Origin: Roseovarius mucosus DSM 17069
Lineage (GTDB): Bacteria; Pseudomonadota; Alphaproteobacteria; Rhodobacterales; Rhodobacteraceae
Length of the DNA stretch: 64,000 nt
Assembly: GCF_000768555.3 (NCBI RefSeq)
Contig: NZ_KN293983.1
Location: 1 to 64,000, forward strand
Direction: 5' to 3'
Below the pieces are notes generated by a model. The model searched no databases, had not been told where the DNA came from, and worked only from the letters and a program-made list of their open reading frames with translations. Both the position numbers and the translations under genes were made by a program. Of this stretch, positions 16,557 through 25,161 are shown one piece after another. Positions within the stretch are counted from its first letter, which is position 1, and each line of letters opens with the position of its first letter.

Positions 16557-17894
16557 TCAGTTCTGGAGGTAAACTTCGAGGCTGTCGTCGAGCGCGTCTT
16601 TCCATGGCGTGTGGTGCAGGGGGGCCATGGTGCCGGTGATGACAGATTTATAGGAATTGTTGCGGAAGCCCATGATGTCTTTCTTCTTGTGGCCCTTCCA
16701 TTCCTTGAAGGCTTGGCAGGCCCCTTCGACATCGAAGCTGGGATAATCGGTCTCGTCGATCAGTTCCTTGACGTAATCGCCCTGATACCAGATCGCGTCA
16801 TAGTCATCCTGACCGGCATCCTCGCGGGCGACACGGTCGGCAACATCGGCCTCCATCGTGGCGCGGTCGGGAAGGGAGATGCGGCCCATGATGGCGTCGC
16901 GCACCCACCATGCCTGCGCGTCGAACATGTTGAAGGTGAACCACTGGTCCTGCATGCCGAGGTAGAAGAGCGCGGGTTCGCGCACAAAGGCCACGCCTTT
17001 GTAGAGATCGGCGGTGGCGAGGCGATTGGCGGTCTTGAGGCGCAGATCGTCAGGCAGGAAGGGGAAATGGTGCTTGTAGCCGGTGCAGAGGATCACGGCA
17101 TCCACGTCCTTGGTGGTGCCATCCTTGAAGTACGCGGTGTTGCCCTCGACCTTTTGCAGGAGCGGCACCTCTTGCCAGTTGTCCGGCCAATTGAACCCCA
17201 TGGGCGCGGTGCGGTGGCTGACGGTCACGGATTTGCAGCCGTATTTCCAGCACTGCGAGCCGATGTCTTCGGCGGAATAGCTGGTGCCGACGATGAGGAT
17301 GTCCTTGTCCTTGAATTCCAGCGCGTCGCGGAAATCATGGGCGTGTAGGACGCGGCCCTTGAAATTCTCGAAGCCGGGGAAATAAGGCACGTTGGGCGTG
17401 CTGAAATGGCCCGAACAGACGATGACGTGATCGAATTGCTCCGTATAGGTGTGATCCTCGGGGAGATGGCAGACGGTGACGTTGAACTTGTCGCCGTCTT
17501 TCTCGACCCAGCGGACGGCGGTGGAAAAGCGGATGAGATCCCGTACGCCCGCCTTTTTCACGCGGCCTTCGATATAGTCGAAGAGCACGGCGCGGGGCGG
17601 GTAAGAGGCGATCTGCTTGCCGAAATGTTCCTCGAAGGAATAGTCGGCGAATTCCAGACCTTCCTTGGGGCCGTTCGACCAGAGGTAGCGATACATCGAG
17701 CCATGGACCGGCTCGCCATATTCATCGAGGCCGGTGCGCCATGTGTAGTTCCACAGGCCACCCCAGTTGTCCTGCTTTTCAAAACAGACGATTTCGGGGA
17801 TCTCCGCGCCCTTGGCGGCGGCGGATTGAAAAGCCCGCAATTGGGCCAAGCCCGACGGTCCCGCGCCGATGATCGCAATTCGTTTTTTGGTCAT
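16557..17894 (-). CDS. tmm: Trimethylamine monooxygenase Tmm
   Basis: A 445-residue flavin-containing monooxygenase, which oxidises trimethylamine to trimethylamine N-oxide with NADPH and O2 in the cytoplasm. It shows the FAD motif GAGPSG (10-15), the FMO fingerprint [11 protein letters not shown] (178-188) and the NADPH loop GTSYSAED (203-210). [12 protein letters not shown] near 68-78 matches the bacterial Tmm active-site region. The start at 17894 gives [10 protein letters not shown]; the longer frame begins in the leader. The gene is monocistronic with its own terminator and a strong inverted repeat 23 bases upstream. Its neighbours (transporter, tdm, dmm, gmaS) make the trimethylamine role convincing. 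Confidence 0.93.
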   Translation of the reverse strand: MTKKRIAIIGAGPSGLAQLRAFQSAAAKGAEIPEIVCFEKQDNWGGLWNYTWRTGLDEYGEPVHGSMYRYLWSNGPKEGLEFADYSFEEHFGKQIASYPPRAVLFDYIEGRVKKAGVRDLIRFSTAVRWVEKDGDKFNVTVCHLPEDHTYTEQFDHVIVCSGHFSTPNVPYFPGFENFKGRVLHAHDFRDALEFKDKDILIVGTSYSAEDIGSQCWKYGCKSVTVSHRTAPMGFNWPDNWQEVPLLQKVEGNTAYFKDGTTKDVDAVILCTGYKHHFPFLPDDLRLKTANRLATADLYKGVAFVREPALFYLGMQDQWFTFNMFDAQAWWVRDAIMGRISLPDRATMEADVADRVAREDAGQDDYDAIWYQGDYVKELIDETDYPSFDVEGACQAFKEWKGHKKKDIMGFRNNSYKSVITGTMAPLHHTPWKDALDDSLEVYLQN

Positions 17895-17916
17895 GTAGCC
17901 CTCCAAGCTGGTATGG

Positions 17917-17936
17917 ACCAATATTCAGGTATTGGT
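17917..17936. promoter_or_regulatory. Inverted repeat ACCAATA-6-TATTGGT upstream of tmm
   Basis: A perfect 7-base dyad with a 6-base spacer lies 23 bases ahead of the tmm ATG. The arms resemble sites in the gntR and binding-protein promoters (20196-20227 and 20391-20409). It is probably an operator for the nearby GntR-type protein and is placed to block transcription or translation start. The link to the regulator is an inference. Confidence 0.5.
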
Positions 17937-17986
17937 GCCTTTGGTTCATGCCAGATTGGAGTCGGTGTGGCGGGCTTGTCAATAAA

Positions 17987-18011
17987 TATTCTTTCTAAGA
18001 ATAATATTTTC
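17987..18011. promoter_or_regulatory. AT-rich dyad in the tmm / binding-protein intergenic region
   Basis: A perfect inverted repeat TATTCTT-TCT-AAGAATA (17987-18003) overlaps TCTAAGAATAATATTTTC (17994-18011). The second string matches 15 of 18 bases at 20328-20345, upstream of the paralogous binding-protein gene. AATAAATATTC here also recurs just before tdm (about 26770). It is likely a shared promoter or activator site. Confidence 0.4.
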
Positions 18012-18057
18012 CCACGAGACGGCTGGTGCTGCGCCGGGAACCTGCTAGGAATTGATC

Positions 18058-19359
18058 ATGTCCAATTCGAGTTTTGCCCAACGTCTGGCCATCAGAAGCG
18101 CACTACCGCGGTTTTCCGTGGGTATGCGCAAGACGCTGACCATCGGATTTCTTGCCCCGCTGAGCGGCCCGGTCGAATCATGGGGCTTGCCGGGATTGCA
18201 GGGGTGTCGGCTGTGGGTGGATTGGCTGAACCGTGCGGGGGGCGTCCTGATGGGGGGGCGGCGATTCCCTGTGCGGCTTGAGGCCTATGATTGCGGGTAT
18301 GACGGGGCGGATGCGCTGGCAGGGGCGCGGCATCTGGTGCAGGAGCATGACGCCGCGCTGGTGATGATGCTGGGGGGCGATTCGTTCACCGAGGTGCGCG
18401 ATTACCTGATGGGGCATAAGGTGCTGACCTCATCCTTGCTGACCAGTGATCTGTCGCCGGACACGCCCTATCTCATTGCGCCGGGCGAATCGCTGCCCAT
18501 CTACACGGTGACGGCGGTGGAATGGATTGCCAAGCACCGGCCCGAGATCAAGACCGTGGCACTTTGTGCGCAGACTGATGCGCTTGGGCTGCCGGCGCTG
18601 GCCGCCTATCGCGCGGCGTTCAAGGCGGTGGGCATCGAGATTGTCGCGGAAATCCGGTATGATCCGGGCACCGCCACGGCACCCGAGGTGGTGGCCCCGA
18701 TGCTGTCGACCGCGCCGGACATGCTGTGCTGGTGTACGAGCTATACGCCGATGGTGCATGCGATGACGGAATATGCCTATCATCAGGGCTATGCGGGGCA
18801 GATCCTGAGTTGCACGGCGGATTGCTATGAACAATTGATCGCGCTCACCTCGCCCGAGTTCATGGAAGGGTTCCTGTTCCAGTTCCCCGATTTCGACGAT
18901 CCGGCGCTGGCGGAAAAGGCGTTCTTCTTTAACCAGCCGCAGGCATTCTACGAGGAATACAACGCACGCTTTCCGGGAAGCTGGACAGCGGTGAGTTGGG
19001 AATATGCGGCCATTCTCGACATCTGGCAATCGGCGGTCGAGCGGGCAGGGACGGTCAATTCGGTGTCGGTTCTGGCGGCGATGCGGCAATTGGGCGAGGT
19101 CAACCATGCCTTTGGCCCGGCGCAGTGGTGGGGGCAGGATATGTTTGGCCTCGATCATACGCTGATCGGCGATTGGCCGGTCGTGCAGATCCAAGGCGGC
19201 AAGGCGCGGATTGTCGATTTCGGGTCGATCCCCGACTGGCTGGTGCAGCATGAGGCGCTGTTGCGGGTTGAAATGGCGGCACTTGGCCAGCTTTGGCACC
19301 AGAGGCATGGGCAGGGGGCCGGCAAGGCCTGTCTCGAGGCACGCCTGGTGGTGAGCTAA
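18058..19359 (+). CDS. Liv/amide-type binding protein without signal peptide
   Basis: A 433-residue type I periplasmic-binding-fold protein clearly paralogous to the exported one at 20503. Shared blocks are IGFLAPL(S/T)G, MMLGGD, LLTSDLSPDT/LLPSDLSPDT, DALGLP, SCTAD and EFMEGF.FQFPDFDDPAL. The ATG at 18058 has AGGA eight bases upstream. Its N-terminus (MSNSSFAQRLAIRSALPRF) has no hydrophobic core and no twin arginine, so the protein should stay in the cytoplasm. It could be a ligand sensor, like AmiC of Pseudomonas, which has the same fold. It is divergent from tmm and convergent with gntR. A missed signal peptide through a wrong start is unlikely. Confidence 0.8.
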   Translation: MSNSSFAQRLAIRSALPRFSVGMRKTLTIGFLAPLSGPVESWGLPGLQGCRLWVDWLNRAGGVLMGGRRFPVRLEAYDCGYDGADALAGARHLVQEHDAALVMMLGGDSFTEVRDYLMGHKVLTSSLLTSDLSPDTPYLIAPGESLPIYTVTAVEWIAKHRPEIKTVALCAQTDALGLPALAAYRAAFKAVGIEIVAEIRYDPGTATAPEVVAPMLSTAPDMLCWCTSYTPMVHAMTEYAYHQGYAGQILSCTADCYEQLIALTSPEFMEGFLFQFPDFDDPALAEKAFFFNQPQAFYEEYNARFPGSWTAVSWEYAAILDIWQSAVERAGTVNSVSVLAAMRQLGEVNHAFGPAQWWGQDMFGLDHTLIGDWPVVQIQGGKARIVDFGSIPDWLVQHEALLRVEMAALGQLWHQRHGQGAGKACLEARLVVS

Positions 19360-19380
19360 GGCGGCTCAGCCGTCTTGCCC

Positions 19381-20103
19381 TCAATCTTCTTGCAGCAGGG
19401 TCTTTTGCTCTTCGATCAGGTGCAGCTTGATGTATTCAACGGCCGTTTCGACATCGCGCGAAGAAATGGCGTTGAAGAGCGCGTTATAGCGCTTCTGGTA
19501 ATCCTCGATGCGTTTCGGTGTCAGATGCCGCCGCATCATGGTGGAGCGGTGGGTCTGCAGGCAGGCCTCGATCGCCAGATCGTAACAGGAGGCGAGCAGG
19601 GGATTGCCGGTGCCCGCCGCGATCTTGCGATAGAAATCCTCTTCGCAGGCGACGAATTCGGCGGCGTCGGTGCTGATGCCTTCCATCCGGGTGAGGATGT
19701 CGTCGAGTTCCATGATGTCGCGCGGGGTCATGTTGATGACCGCAAGGCGGATCATCTCGGGCTCGAGAATGCCGCGCACGACAAGATGATCGAGCGGGCT
19801 GGTGTTTTCGGCCAAGGCGCTGCGGCTGGAAGTGCGGGTGAGTTCGCTCTTGTAGGTGACAAAGCTGCCAGACCCGGCGCGACGGCGGATGATGTTGCGT
19901 GCTTCGAGCACGTCGAGCGCGTCGCGCACGGTATTGCGGGCGACACCTAGCTCCGACGACAGGGTGCGCTCGGACGGCAGGCGCGCGCCCTCGGGATATT
20001 CTTCGGATTTGATCCGGGCAAAGAGGCTGTCGATCACCACCTGCACGGTGGCCCCGACCGAGTGGCTGGTGACAAGCTGGGCTGTGGTGCTCTGGTTGGC
20101 CAT
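19381..20103 (-). CDS. GntR-family regulator, FadR/FCD subfamily
   Basis: A 240-residue repressor-type regulator. The N-terminal winged helix-turn-helix (about 20-85) contains EGARLPSERTLSSELGVARN and VRDALDVLEARNIIRRRAGSG. The C-terminal FCD ligand domain (about 100-225) has typical metal-site residues spread over RGILEPEMIRLA, EEDFYRKIA and HRSTMMRRHL. It lies between the two binding-protein genes and points away from the transporter operon. Its own promoter has two ACCA(A/G)TTT(C/T)G half-sites 22 bases apart, so autoregulation is likely. The ligand may be a methylated amine or a product of its breakdown, but this is inferred from position only. Confidence 0.88.
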   Translation of the reverse strand: MANQSTTAQLVTSHSVGATVQVVIDSLFARIKSEEYPEGARLPSERTLSSELGVARNTVRDALDVLEARNIIRRRAGSGSFVTYKSELTRTSSRSALAENTSPLDHLVVRGILEPEMIRLAVINMTPRDIMELDDILTRMEGISTDAAEFVACEEDFYRKIAAGTGNPLLASCYDLAIEACLQTHRSTMMRRHLTPKRIEDYQKRYNALFNAISSRDVETAVEYIKLHLIEEQKTLLQED

Positions 20104-20195
20104 CGTAGCGGGGTCCTTGGTGTGGCGCGGGGGCCGTTTACGGTAAATCTAGGCGGAACCGAACACTGGCACAAGCCGCAGCTCAGGGCCAGAGA

Positions 20196-20227
20196 ACCAA
20201 TTTCGATCCCCTTTCGGACCAGTTTTG
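20196..20227. promoter_or_regulatory. Two ACCA(A/G)TTT(C/T)G sites upstream of gntR
   Basis: ACCAATTTCG (20196-20205) and ACCAGTTTTG (20218-20227) stand in the same orientation, 22 bases apart, which is two helical turns. They match the two halves of the palindrome at 20391-20409. A regulator bound here would act on the gntR promoter. Confidence 0.5.
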
Positions 20228-20327
20228 CGGGCAAAAAGAGGGGTTTTGCGAGGTGCCTCTAAAATGAACTTTTAGAAATTGTATTTAAATTTAGGAACTT
20301 GGTCGATTGGTCTGGCTAAATTATAAC

Positions 20328-20345
20328 TCTAAGAAACAAATTTTC
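20328..20345. promoter_or_regulatory. AT-rich element shared with the other binding-protein promoter
   Basis: TCTAAGAAACAAATTTTC matches 17994-18011 at 15 of 18 positions. It lies in an AT-rich stretch of about 90 bases (20260-20350) unlike the surrounding DNA and upstream of the transporter operon. It probably includes promoter or activator-binding sequence. Confidence 0.4.
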
Positions 20346-20390
20346 TTGTGAGTTTCAAATCGCTTTGCTAGCCTTTGTTCGTGGGCCGAA

Positions 20391-20409
20391 ACCAATTTCG
20401 GAAACTGGT
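20391..20409. promoter_or_regulatory. 19-bp near-palindrome, probable GntR operator
   Basis: ACCAATTTCGGAAACTGGT is a 9-1-9 palindrome with one mismatched pair. It lies 94 bases before the ATG of the exported binding-protein gene. The same half-site appears twice at the gntR promoter and in altered form before tmm. It is the best candidate for the operator of the GntR protein. Confidence 0.55.
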
Positions 20410-20502
20410 ATAGTCTCTGGGGTTGTCAATGAACCAAAACAGGTCGTCCTTGGCTCCGATCTGCTGCGCGAGATCGCGCGGTGCCAACAGTTGGAGGAAT
20501 GC

Positions 20503-21792
20503 ATGCTTTCCAAATATATCTCTAAGGGGTTCACACGTCGGACCTTTCTGAAAACCTCCGCGGCGGCGACTGCCGCGCTTGGCTTGCCGAAAGTGGCGCT
20601 GGCAGCGGGTGAACCGATCAAGATCGGATTTCTGGCCCCTCTGACGGGCGCCGTGGCGGCCTGGGGTAAACCCGGTCTCGATGGCTGCATGATCTGGGCC
20701 GAGCGGGTCAATGCCGCAGGCGGCATCATGCTGGCGGATGGCCCGCATCCGGTCGAATTCGTGGCCTATGACGAGGAATACGATCCCGCCAAGGCGCGTA
20801 CCGGGGCCACCAAGCTGATCCGCGAGGATGGCGTGAGCTTTATCATGATGCTGGGCGGTGATCCCTGGCCGGGTGTGCAGCCGGTGGCGGAACGCACGGG
20901 GATGCTCTTTTCCACGCTGCTGCCTTCGGATCTCTCGCCCGATACCAAGACGCTGTTGGCACCCGCCGAAGTGCACCCGATCTATAACGTGACTGGCGTC
21001 GAGTGGCTGGCACAGAACAAGCCGGAGCTGAAAACCGCCGTGATGTGCGCGCAGGACGATGCGCTTGGCCTGCCGTCGGTGGCAACCTATCTGGCGGCCT
21101 TTGAGGCGGCGGGCATCGAGATGCTGGATGAGCCGCTGTTGTTTGATCCGGCCACCACGGATTTCGCGCCGGTGGTGACACGGTTGATGGCCAAGAACCC
21201 CGACATCATCTGTCTGGACACCTGCTATTCGGATTATGTGCACCCGATTGCCGAGCAGCTTTTCCAGCAGAATTTCAAGGGTCAGATCATCAGCTGCACG
21301 GCGGATTTCTATGACCAGATGATCGCGAAGACCTCCAAGGAATTCATGGAAGGGTTCATCTTCCAATTCCCGGATTTCGACGATCCGGCGCTGAATGCCG
21401 AGAATGTCAATTTCCAGGACCCCAACGGGTTCTATGCCGAATACAACAAGCGGCATCCCGGTCAGTGGGGCGCGGTCAGCTGGGAATATGCCTCGATCAT
21501 GGATCTGTGGAAGGTTGCGGCCGAGAAAGCCGGTTCCGCCGATCCCGAGGCGGTGCTCGCTGCAATGAAGGATGGCCCCGGCAATCACGCCTTTGGAGAG
21601 GCGGAATGGTGGGGCAACGAGCTCTTCGGCATCGACAACGCGCTGGTGGGCGATTGGCCGGTGGTGGCCATCGAGGATGGCAAGGCCGTGATCAAGGAAT
21701 TCCGCTCGATCCCCGACTGGTATAACCGGCATGGCGATCTCTTGATCAAGCATATGCAGGCCTATGGTCAAATGTGGGATCAGCGCGGCTGA
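20503..21792 (+). CDS. Exported ABC-transporter substrate-binding protein, amide/urea (Liv) type
   Basis: A 429-residue periplasmic binding protein. The ATG at 20503 follows GGAGG and gives a Tat signal peptide (SKYISKGFTRRTFLKTSAA, cleavage near ALAAG). The mature part is a type I binding fold of the amide/urea/branched-chain group (KIGFLAPLTGAVAAWG, MMLGGDPWPG). It is the first gene of a complete transporter operon with two permeases and two ATPases. Between tmm and tdm, a methylated amine or an amide is a more likely ligand than a branched-chain amino acid. Ligand identity is not visible in the sequence. Confidence 0.88.
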   Translation: MLSKYISKGFTRRTFLKTSAAATAALGLPKVALAAGEPIKIGFLAPLTGAVAAWGKPGLDGCMIWAERVNAAGGIMLADGPHPVEFVAYDEEYDPAKARTGATKLIREDGVSFIMMLGGDPWPGVQPVAERTGMLFSTLLPSDLSPDTKTLLAPAEVHPIYNVTGVEWLAQNKPELKTAVMCAQDDALGLPSVATYLAAFEAAGIEMLDEPLLFDPATTDFAPVVTRLMAKNPDIICLDTCYSDYVHPIAEQLFQQNFKGQIISCTADFYDQMIAKTSKEFMEGFIFQFPDFDDPALNAENVNFQDPNGFYAEYNKRHPGQWGAVSWEYASIMDLWKVAAEKAGSADPEAVLAAMKDGPGNHAFGEAEWWGNELFGIDNALVGDWPVVAIEDGKAVIKEFRSIPDWYNRHGDLLIKHMQAYGQMWDQRG

Positions 21793-21804
21793 CCCAGTCC
21801 CAAG

Positions 21805-21835
21805 ACAGCGCCCGGTTGGCGGGCGCTGTTATCCT
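21805..21835 (+). terminator. Hairpin between binding-protein and permease genes
   Basis: ACAGCGCCCG and CGGGCGCTGT form a 10-base-pair stem with a 5-base loop, followed by TATCCTTTCT. It is likely a partial terminator or a 3'-end stabiliser that leaves more message for the binding protein than for the membrane parts, a common arrangement in ABC operons. Confidence 0.65.
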
Positions 21836-21860
21836 TTCTCTCTAAAATTCGAGCATTCCG

Positions 21861-22730
21861 ATGATGGAACTCCTGGCGCAGACCGGCCTGAACGCCGTCT
21901 ATGCAGCAAGCTATATTTCTTTGGTCGCGGTTGGCCTCGTGCTGATCTTTGGCGTGATGGGCGTGATCAATTTCGCCCATGGCGAATTGTTCATGGCCGG
22001 GGCCTATGCGGTGGTCGCCCTCTATGCCGACATGCATCTGCCGTTCTTTGTGGCGGTGCCGATTGGCATGGTCTTTGTGGGCGTTTTGGGCCTGGTGATG
22101 GAGCGAGGGCTGTTTCGACCGCTCAAGGGCAATCCTTTGGGCGGTTTGGTGGCCTCGATCGGCTTTCTGATGATCCTGCAATCCCTGGCGGTGATGGGAT
22201 TTGGCGTGCGGATGGAGCATATCCCCCCTGTTACGCAAGAGGTTTGGCGTATCTCTGACAAGGTGGGTCTGCCGGTGGCACGTATCTATGTGATCGTCGC
22301 GGCGGTCGTTTTGTTGAGCGCGCTGTGGTATTTCCTCAAGCGGACGCGGTTTGGCTGGGCGCTGCGCGCCTCGGCGCAAGATCCGGAAGCGGCGGCCTTG
22401 CAGGGGATTTCGATCACCCAGACGGCGCGGATCGCCATGTTCATCGGTGCCGCATTGGCGGGTGTGGCGGGGGCGCTGACCGCGCCGCTGGTGTCGGTCA
22501 ACCCGCATATGGGCCATTCGGTGATTGTCACGGCCTTTATCGTCATCATCGTGGGCGGGGTCGGATCGCTGGAGGGGGCAATCATCGCCTCGGTGGTCTA
22601 TGCCTTTGTCCACACGTTCGTCACCACATTCTCGGATGGGGTGTTGGCCGATATTGTGGGTCTGATGCTGATGCTGGTGGTGCTGATCGTCAAGCCCACG
22701 GGTCTGTTCGGGAGTGCGGATCGTGCTTAA
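21861..22730 (+). CDS. ABC transporter permease, LivH type
   Basis: A 289-residue inner-membrane protein with about eight hydrophobic segments. It carries the LivH signatures INFAHGELFMAGAY near residues 36-49 and, near the C-terminus, IIVGGVGSLEGAIIASVVY. GLVLIFGVMGVINFAHGE is the typical TM2 region. It follows the binding-protein gene after a hairpin and overlaps the next permease gene. With LivM-, LivG- and LivF-type partners it forms the import channel. Confidence 0.9.
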   Translation: MMELLAQTGLNAVYAASYISLVAVGLVLIFGVMGVINFAHGELFMAGAYAVVALYADMHLPFFVAVPIGMVFVGVLGLVMERGLFRPLKGNPLGGLVASIGFLMILQSLAVMGFGVRMEHIPPVTQEVWRISDKVGLPVARIYVIVAAVVLLSALWYFLKRTRFGWALRASAQDPEAAALQGISITQTARIAMFIGAALAGVAGALTAPLVSVNPHMGHSVIVTAFIVIIVGGVGSLEGAIIASVVYAFVHTFVTTFSDGVLADIVGLMLMLVVLIVKPTGLFGSADRA

Positions 22731-23700
22731 GCCAATGATGTTCCTATTGGGTGCTGCGGCGCTGATCGCGTTGCCGCATGGGCTGAGTTTCTCGCAACAG
22801 GAAATTCTGGTCTTTATGGTGATCAATATCCTGTTGGTCATGTCCTACCGCCTGCTCACTTTGACCGGCGAATGGTCGCTGGGCCATGTGGTGATCATGG
22901 GGGTGGGGGCCTATGCCTCGGCTTTGATGACGAAAAACCTCGGCGTGCCGGTGCCGCTTGGCATGATCCTCGGCGGCGTTGCGGCGGCGCTCTTGGCGGT
23001 GCTGTTGTCCTTTCCTCTCTTTCGGATGAAGGGGTTTTATTTCCTGATCGGATCCTTCGCGGCGGGTGAGATCATCCGCCTGATCTGGAAGCGGTTCCGC
23101 GAGCCCTTTGGCGGCGTCCGGGGGATTTCGGGGATTGATCCGATGCCGGACTTTTCCATTGGCTTTTACAGTTTCGATTTCTTCGAGCCGGTGTCCTACT
23201 ACTATTTCGCCGGGGCCATCGTCGCCTTTTGTCTCTGGGTGCTGTGGCGGATCGAGAAATCTCCGGTGGGCCTGACCTTTCATGCGGTGCATTGGCAGGA
23301 CAAGCTGGCGCAGGCGTCAGGTGTCAATCTGCGGGCCTATCGCACCTTGGCCTTTGCCATCGCCTCGGGCTTTGCCGGGATCGCAGGGGCGTTGCAGGCG
23401 CATTACGTGGGCACGGTGAACCCCAATTCCTTTGACATCGAGGTGATGGTGTTCGTGCTGACATGGGCCATCGTGGGGGGCACGACGACGTTTTACGGGC
23501 CAATTCTGGGCTGTGTTCTCTTGACGGTGATTAATGAGATCGTGCTGCGCGGGATGGGCTTCGAGCAGGCGCGGCCCCTCTTTTACGGAGCCATCATGAT
23601 CCTGTCTATTCTCTTTCTTCCCAATGGGTTGGAGAGCATTGTTCAGAAGTTTATTCCGCGCAAATCCGCCGCAAAATCCGACAGAAAGGCCGAAGCATGA
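22723..23700 (+). CDS. ABC transporter permease, LivM type
   Basis: A permease of about 325 residues with the LivM features LTGEWSLGHVVIMGVGAYASA, an EIIRL.WK segment, and AFAIASGFAGIAGALQAHY followed by AIVGGTTTFYGPILG. The GTG at 22723 overlaps the stop of the LivH gene and has GGGAG eight bases upstream; GTG 22714 and ATG 22735 are alternatives. It is the second channel subunit. The stop overlaps the ATG of the first ATPase gene. Confidence 0.9.
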   Translation: MLKPMMFLLGAAALIALPHGLSFSQQEILVFMVINILLVMSYRLLTLTGEWSLGHVVIMGVGAYASALMTKNLGVPVPLGMILGGVAAALLAVLLSFPLFRMKGFYFLIGSFAAGEIIRLIWKRFREPFGGVRGISGIDPMPDFSIGFYSFDFFEPVSYYYFAGAIVAFCLWVLWRIEKSPVGLTFHAVHWQDKLAQASGVNLRAYRTLAFAIASGFAGIAGALQAHYVGTVNPNSFDIEVMVFVLTWAIVGGTTTFYGPILGCVLLTVINEIVLRGMGFEQARPLFYGAIMILSILFLPNGLESIVQKFIPRKSAAKSDRKAEA

Positions 23701-24464
23701 CCGATTTTCTCGAAATGCGGAACCTGACCATGCGGTTTGGCGGGCTGATGGCGGTCGATGGGCTGTCCTTCAAGGTGGCGCATGGCAGCATCCATGGGCT
23801 GATCGGGCCGAATGGCGCGGGCAAGACCACGACGTTCAACATGATCTCGGGGTTCTATACGCCGACGTCTGGTCAAATCCTGCTCAGGGGCGAGGATATA
23901 TCCGGCCTTGCCATGCATGAGGTGGCGCGGCGCGGTGTGGTGCGGACATTCCAGCACTCGACACTCTTTGCCGAATTGACGGTGTTGGAAAACGCGCTGG
24001 TGGGCACGCATATGCCCTTCCGGCCCAATATCTTTGCCGCGATCATCGGCTGGGACCGTGAGGACCGGCGCGGGGCCGAGGCGCGGGCACGCGAGGCACT
24101 GGAATTCTTCGGGCTGGAAGATCTGCTGGACGAACGGGCGGGTGATCTGTCGCACGGGCACCAGCGCGCGCTCGGGTTGGCGGTGGCCTATGCCAGCCAT
24201 CCCGATGTGATGCTGCTGGATGAGCCATTCACCGGCATGAATCCCGAGGAAACCCGGCAGATGATGGAGCTGATGCGCCGCCTCAAGGCGGATGGGATCA
24301 CGATCCTCTTGGTCGAGCATGACATGCAGGCGATCATGGGTCTCTGTGATACCATCACCTGCATGAGTTTCGGCAAGTTCCTGGCCGAAGGGGGACCGGC
24401 GGAAATCCGGCATCACCCGGCGGTGATCGAGGCCTATCTGGGAGGCGCACGCCATGTTGCTTGA
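23697..24464 (+). CDS. ABC transporter ATPase, LivG type
   Basis: A 255-residue nucleotide-binding subunit. The Walker A motif is GPNGAGKTTTFNM near residue 40. The signature segment is DLSHGHQRALGLAVA, an LSHGHQ variant of LSGGQ. Walker B is PDVMLLDEPFTGMN, and the switch His is in LLVEHDM. It begins with an ATGA overlap with LivM and overlaps the next ATPase gene by 11 bases. The product is cytoplasmic and powers import. Confidence 0.92.
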   Translation: MTDFLEMRNLTMRFGGLMAVDGLSFKVAHGSIHGLIGPNGAGKTTTFNMISGFYTPTSGQILLRGEDISGLAMHEVARRGVVRTFQHSTLFAELTVLENALVGTHMPFRPNIFAAIIGWDREDRRGAEARAREALEFFGLEDLLDERAGDLSHGHQRALGLAVAYASHPDVMLLDEPFTGMNPEETRQMMELMRRLKADGITILLVEHDMQAIMGLCDTITCMSFGKFLAEGGPAEIRHHPAVIEAYLGGARHVA

Positions 24465-25161
24465 GATGCGCAAGATTGCCGTGAACTATGGCAAGATCAA
24501 CGCGATCCGCGACATTTCCATTGCCGTGCCCGAGGGCAAGATCGTCACGATCATCGGTGGCAATGGCGCGGGCAAGACCACGACGCTGCGCGCGATGTCG
24601 GGAATGATTCCGATTTCGGCGGGGGAGATCCTGTTCGAGGGCCAGCGGATTGATCATCTGCCCGCGCACAAGGTGGTGGCCCATGGCATCGCGCATGTGC
24701 CCGAGGGGCGGCGCATCTTCAAGGATATGACGGTCGAGGAGAATCTGCGCACCGGCGCGTTTCTGCGGCGCGACAAGCCCGAGATCGAGCGCGATCTGGA
24801 GCAGGTCTATGATCGTTTCCCGCGCCTGCGGGAACGGCGCGTGCAACGGGCGCAGACCATGTCGGGCGGCGAGCAACAGATGTTGGCGATTGGCCGCGCG
24901 CTGATGTCCAAGCCGCGCCTTTTGCTGATGGACGAGCCTTCAATGGGGCTCGCGCCAGTGATCGTCGAGGAAATCGCGCGGATCATCGAGGAGATCAACG
25001 CGCAGGGCCTGTCGGTGGTGCTGGTGGAGCAGAATGCCGAACTGGCGCTGGAACTGGCGCATCATGCCTATGTCTTGGAAACCGGGAACACCGCAATGGA
25101 GGGGCCTGCCCATGAGCTACGTGGAAATGAACATGTTCGCGCCGCGTATCTGGGGCTTTGA
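24454..25161 (+). CDS. ABC transporter ATPase, LivF type
   Basis: A 235-residue nucleotide-binding subunit. Walker A is GGNGAGKTTTLRAMSG near residue 36. GIAHVPEGRRIFKDMTVEENL is the Q-loop region typical of LivF. The signature is MSGGEQQMLAIGRAL, Walker B is LLLMDEPSMGLAP, and the switch His position reads VLVEQN, with Gln as usual in LivF. It completes the transporter. The last 50 bases overlap the start of a hypothetical gene in another frame. Confidence 0.92.
   Translation: MLLEMRKIAVNYGKINAIRDISIAVPEGKIVTIIGGNGAGKTTTLRAMSGMIPISAGEILFEGQRIDHLPAHKVVAHGIAHVPEGRRIFKDMTVEENLRTGAFLRRDKPEIERDLEQVYDRFPRLRERRVQRAQTMSGGEQQMLAIGRALMSKPRLLLMDEPSMGLAPVIVEEIARIIEEINAQGLSVVLVEQNAELALELAHHAYVLETGNTAMEGPAHELRGNEHVRAAYLGL

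Noticed and set aside
21861-25161. Branched-chain amino acid transporter as a firm call
   Set aside because: The subunits are of the Liv family, but the binding protein is of the amide/urea type and the location among amine genes points elsewhere; the substrate is left open.
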